From assembly GCA_014872655.1 (NCBI GenBank), contig WHHJ01000055.1:1-12877 (forward strand): a stretch of 12,877 bases of DNA, written 5' to 3'. The position numbers and the translations under genes were made by a program. Below, piece after piece: positions 11,637-12,877 of the stretch. The notes below the pieces were generated by a model. The model made no database searches. It saw only the letters and a program-made list of their open reading frames with translations, and was not told the origin of the DNA. The DNA comes from Clostridia bacterium (GTDB taxonomy: Bacteria > Bacillota > Clostridia > Oscillospirales > UBA644). How positions within the stretch are numbered: position 1 is the first letter of the stretch; every line of letters begins with the position of its first letter.

Positions 11637-12877
11637 TTAAAGGTCGCCTAATTTATTTACAGTAATAGTACTGTCGCTATACAAAAAGTCTCCACCGCTG
11701 CCAACTACATTTAAAGTCGTCGGAGCCGTATCTGCCTCAATGATTTGCGTAAATGCAAGATTTGCGGCTTCTGTTGCAGACTGGAAATTATACCGTGCCC
11801 CCGTTCCAGAAACCGTAGATCCATTTTGCGTCAAATATAACAAAATAGACAATGGAAACGTAGCATTTGCACCAGGCGAAACCGTTCCATGAAACGAAAC
11901 ACTGTAATAACCGGGCTGCTGTATTACTACATCAGCCGAATTCTGCTCATGCGTAATAGAAGTTCCATTAGTTGCAGCATTTCTGTCAAAAATAAGGGAA
12001 GAATCTGATGTTCCAGATTGTGCCGGGGTAGAATACGCCGTTAAAAATTCCGGTTCCGGAGTACTACCCGTATCACCTTTAGGAATCACAAAGTCAAGAA
12101 TTGCCGCTTGATTGGTTCCGCTATTTGTTACTTGTGCTTCTGTATCGGGAGCCCCAGTCTTTACCGTTCCTACCTGCACCGTAGCTGCATTTCCTTCAGA
12201 TCCCGTTGGACCGGTTGGACCGGTCGGACCCGTCGGGCCGGTTGCTCCCGTTGCGCCGGTCGGACCCGTCGGGCCTGTTGCTCCTGTTGCTCCGGTGGGG
12301 CCCGTCGGGCCGGTTGCTCCTATCGGACCTGTCGCTCCTGTGGCCCCGGTCGGACCTGTTGCGCCCGTTGCGCCGGTCGGACCTATCGGGCCTGTTGCTC
12401 CTGTGGCTCCAGTCGGACCTGTCGGGCCGGTTGCACCCGTTGCCCCTGTCGGACCTGTCGGGCCGGTTGCACCCGTTGCCCCTGTCGGGCCCGTCGGGCC
12501 GGTTGCACCTGTTACTCCGGTGGCTCCCGTCGGGCCGGTTGCTCCTGTCGCTCCGGTCGGGCCGGTTGCTCCGGTGGCTCCCGTTAGACCGATCAGGCCT
12601 GTCGCTCCCGTTGGGCCTGTTGGTCCTATCGGACCCGTTGCACCTGTTGGACCTGTGGCTCCTGTCAGGCCGGTTGCTCCCGTCGGACCTGTCAGACCCG
12701 TCGCACCTGTGGGTCCCGTTGCGCCTGTCGCTCCTGTTGGACCTGTGGCTCCTGTCAGGCCGGTTGCTCCCGTCGGACCTGTCAGACCCGTCGCACCTGT
12801 GGGTCCCGTTGCGCCTGTCGCTCCTGTTGGACCTGTGGCTCCTGTCAGGCCGGTTGCTCCCGTCGGACCTGTCAGAC
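11637..12877 (-). CDS. Collagen-like spore-surface protein (BclA type), C-terminal part; start outside the window
   Basis: The minus-strand frame is open from the right edge to the stop at 11637-11639. About 75 Gly-X-Thr triplets (12200-12877; mostly GPT, GAT and GLT) form a collagen-like stalk with threonine at nearly every third position. A linker follows (GSEGNAATVQVGTVKTG, then AQVTNSGTNQAAILDFVIPKGDTG, a unit common in clostridial collagen-like proteins). The last domain of about 130 residues starts near PEPEFLTAYSTPAQ and has alternating hydrophobic strands (GYYSVSFHGTVSP, FPLSILLYLTQNG, LNVVGSGG). It resembles the C1q/TNF-like jelly roll that trimerises BclA proteins on exosporia. The threonines are likely O-glycosylated, with the neighbouring glycosyltransferase as candidate enzyme. 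The N-terminal anchoring sequence is not in the window. A phage tail-fibre role is possible, but no phage genes are nearby. Confidence 0.88.
   Translation of the reverse strand, partial: LTGPTGATGLTGATGPTGATGATGPTGATGLTGPTGATGLTGATGPTGATGATGPTGATGLTGPTGATGLTGATGPTGATGPIGPTGPTGATGLIGLTGATGATGPTGATGATGPTGATGVTGATGPTGPTGATGATGPTGPTGATGATGPTGPTGATGATGPIGPTGATGATGPTGATGATGPIGATGPTGPTGATGATGPTGPTGATGATGPTGPTGPTGPTGSEGNAATVQVGTVKTGAPDTEAQVTNSGTNQAAILDFVIPKGDTGSTPEPEFLTAYSTPAQSGTSDSSLIFDRNAATNGTSITHEQNSADVVIQQPGYYSVSFHGTVSPGANATFPLSILLYLTQNGSTVSGTGARYNFQSATEAANLAFTQIIEADTAPTTLNVVGSGGDFLYSDSTITVNKLGDL
12412..12519 (-). repeat. 36-bp tandem repeat in the collagen stalk
   Basis: Two identical 36-bp units (12412-12447 and 12448-12483) and a third diverged copy to about 12519, each coding for four Gly-X-Thr triplets. 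This is separate from the 90-bp array and apparently older, given the drift in the third copy. Confidence 0.85.
12643..12877 (-). repeat. Perfect 90-bp tandem repeat in the collagen stalk, 2.6 copies up to the window edge
   Basis: The sequence from 12643 repeats without a single difference every 90 bp (CCTGTCAGGCCGG recurs at 12661, 12751 and 12841). Each unit encodes 30 residues, ten Gly-X-Thr triplets, so copy-number change keeps the frame. The array continues beyond the window. Confidence 0.95.

Noticed and set aside
12108..12587. Plus-strand frame rich in Cys, Arg and Gly opposite the collagen stalk
   Set aside because: It is the mechanical reverse translation of the Gly-X-Thr repeat; the minus frame continues coherently into a folded C-terminal domain.
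12412..12877. Repeats considered as a CRISPR array
   Set aside because: Units are contiguous coding repeats of 36 and 90 bp with no unique spacers and no cas genes.

Overview
The window looks like a chromosomal segment of a spore-forming, anaerobic member of the Firmicutes (class Clostridia). The reasons are the gene families: a type III glutamine synthetase, a split archaeal-type glutamate synthase with ferredoxin domains, an ANTAR antiterminator of the NitR kind, a clostridial Crp/Fnr regulator, and a Gly-X-Thr collagen-like protein of the exosporium type. The promoters are near-perfect sigma-A type and the ribosome binding sites are strong AGGAGG types. No phage, insertion sequence, CRISPR array or origin was seen.

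Nitrogen block (1-6560). A type III glutamine synthetase (minus strand, running off the left edge) and a five-gene operon (plus strand) leave a shared intergenic hub at 879-1181. The operon encodes the amidotransferase, FMN/Fe-S synthase and GXGXG parts of a glutamate synthase as three proteins, then a short type I glutamine synthetase, then an ANTAR RNA-binding regulator. Both promoters have TTGACA/TATAAT boxes with 17-bp spacing. Both transcripts start almost directly with a tandem hairpin whose first loop is the hexaloop AAAGGC, fitting the A1/G4 rule for ANTAR targets. In each leader this hairpin competes with a long stem; in the operon leader the long stem ends in a U-tract and looks like an intrinsic terminator. 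The simplest reading is that the ANTAR protein encoded at the operon's end antiterminates its own operon and also acts on glnN. This would tie both glutamine synthetases and glutamate synthase into one GS-GOGAT circuit.

Middle (6560-6950). A tRNA-Val(GAC) gene on the minus strand has its own promoter, encoded CCA and terminator. The leader region of a Crp/Fnr gene follows.

Redox/sulfur block (6948-10420). This holds a Crp/Fnr-family regulator (plus), a convergent two-gene operon (minus; single-domain rhodanese, then a CoA-disulfide/persulfide reductase fused to rhodanese), and a divergent thioredoxin gene (plus). The rhodanese-thioredoxin intergenic region carries two 13-bp inverted repeats of the form GTRAY-N3-RTYAC. 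One lies about 41-42 bp upstream of the expected start of each divergent promoter, the classical activator position for Crp/Fnr proteins.

Spore-surface block (10460-12877). A collagen-like glycoprotein gene (minus, running off the right edge) is followed by a terminator hairpin and then, with no room for a separate promoter downstream of that hairpin, a family 2 glycosyltransferase with a TPR-like C-terminal half. The glycosyltransferase probably decorates the threonines of the collagen-like protein and is probably expressed by read-through.
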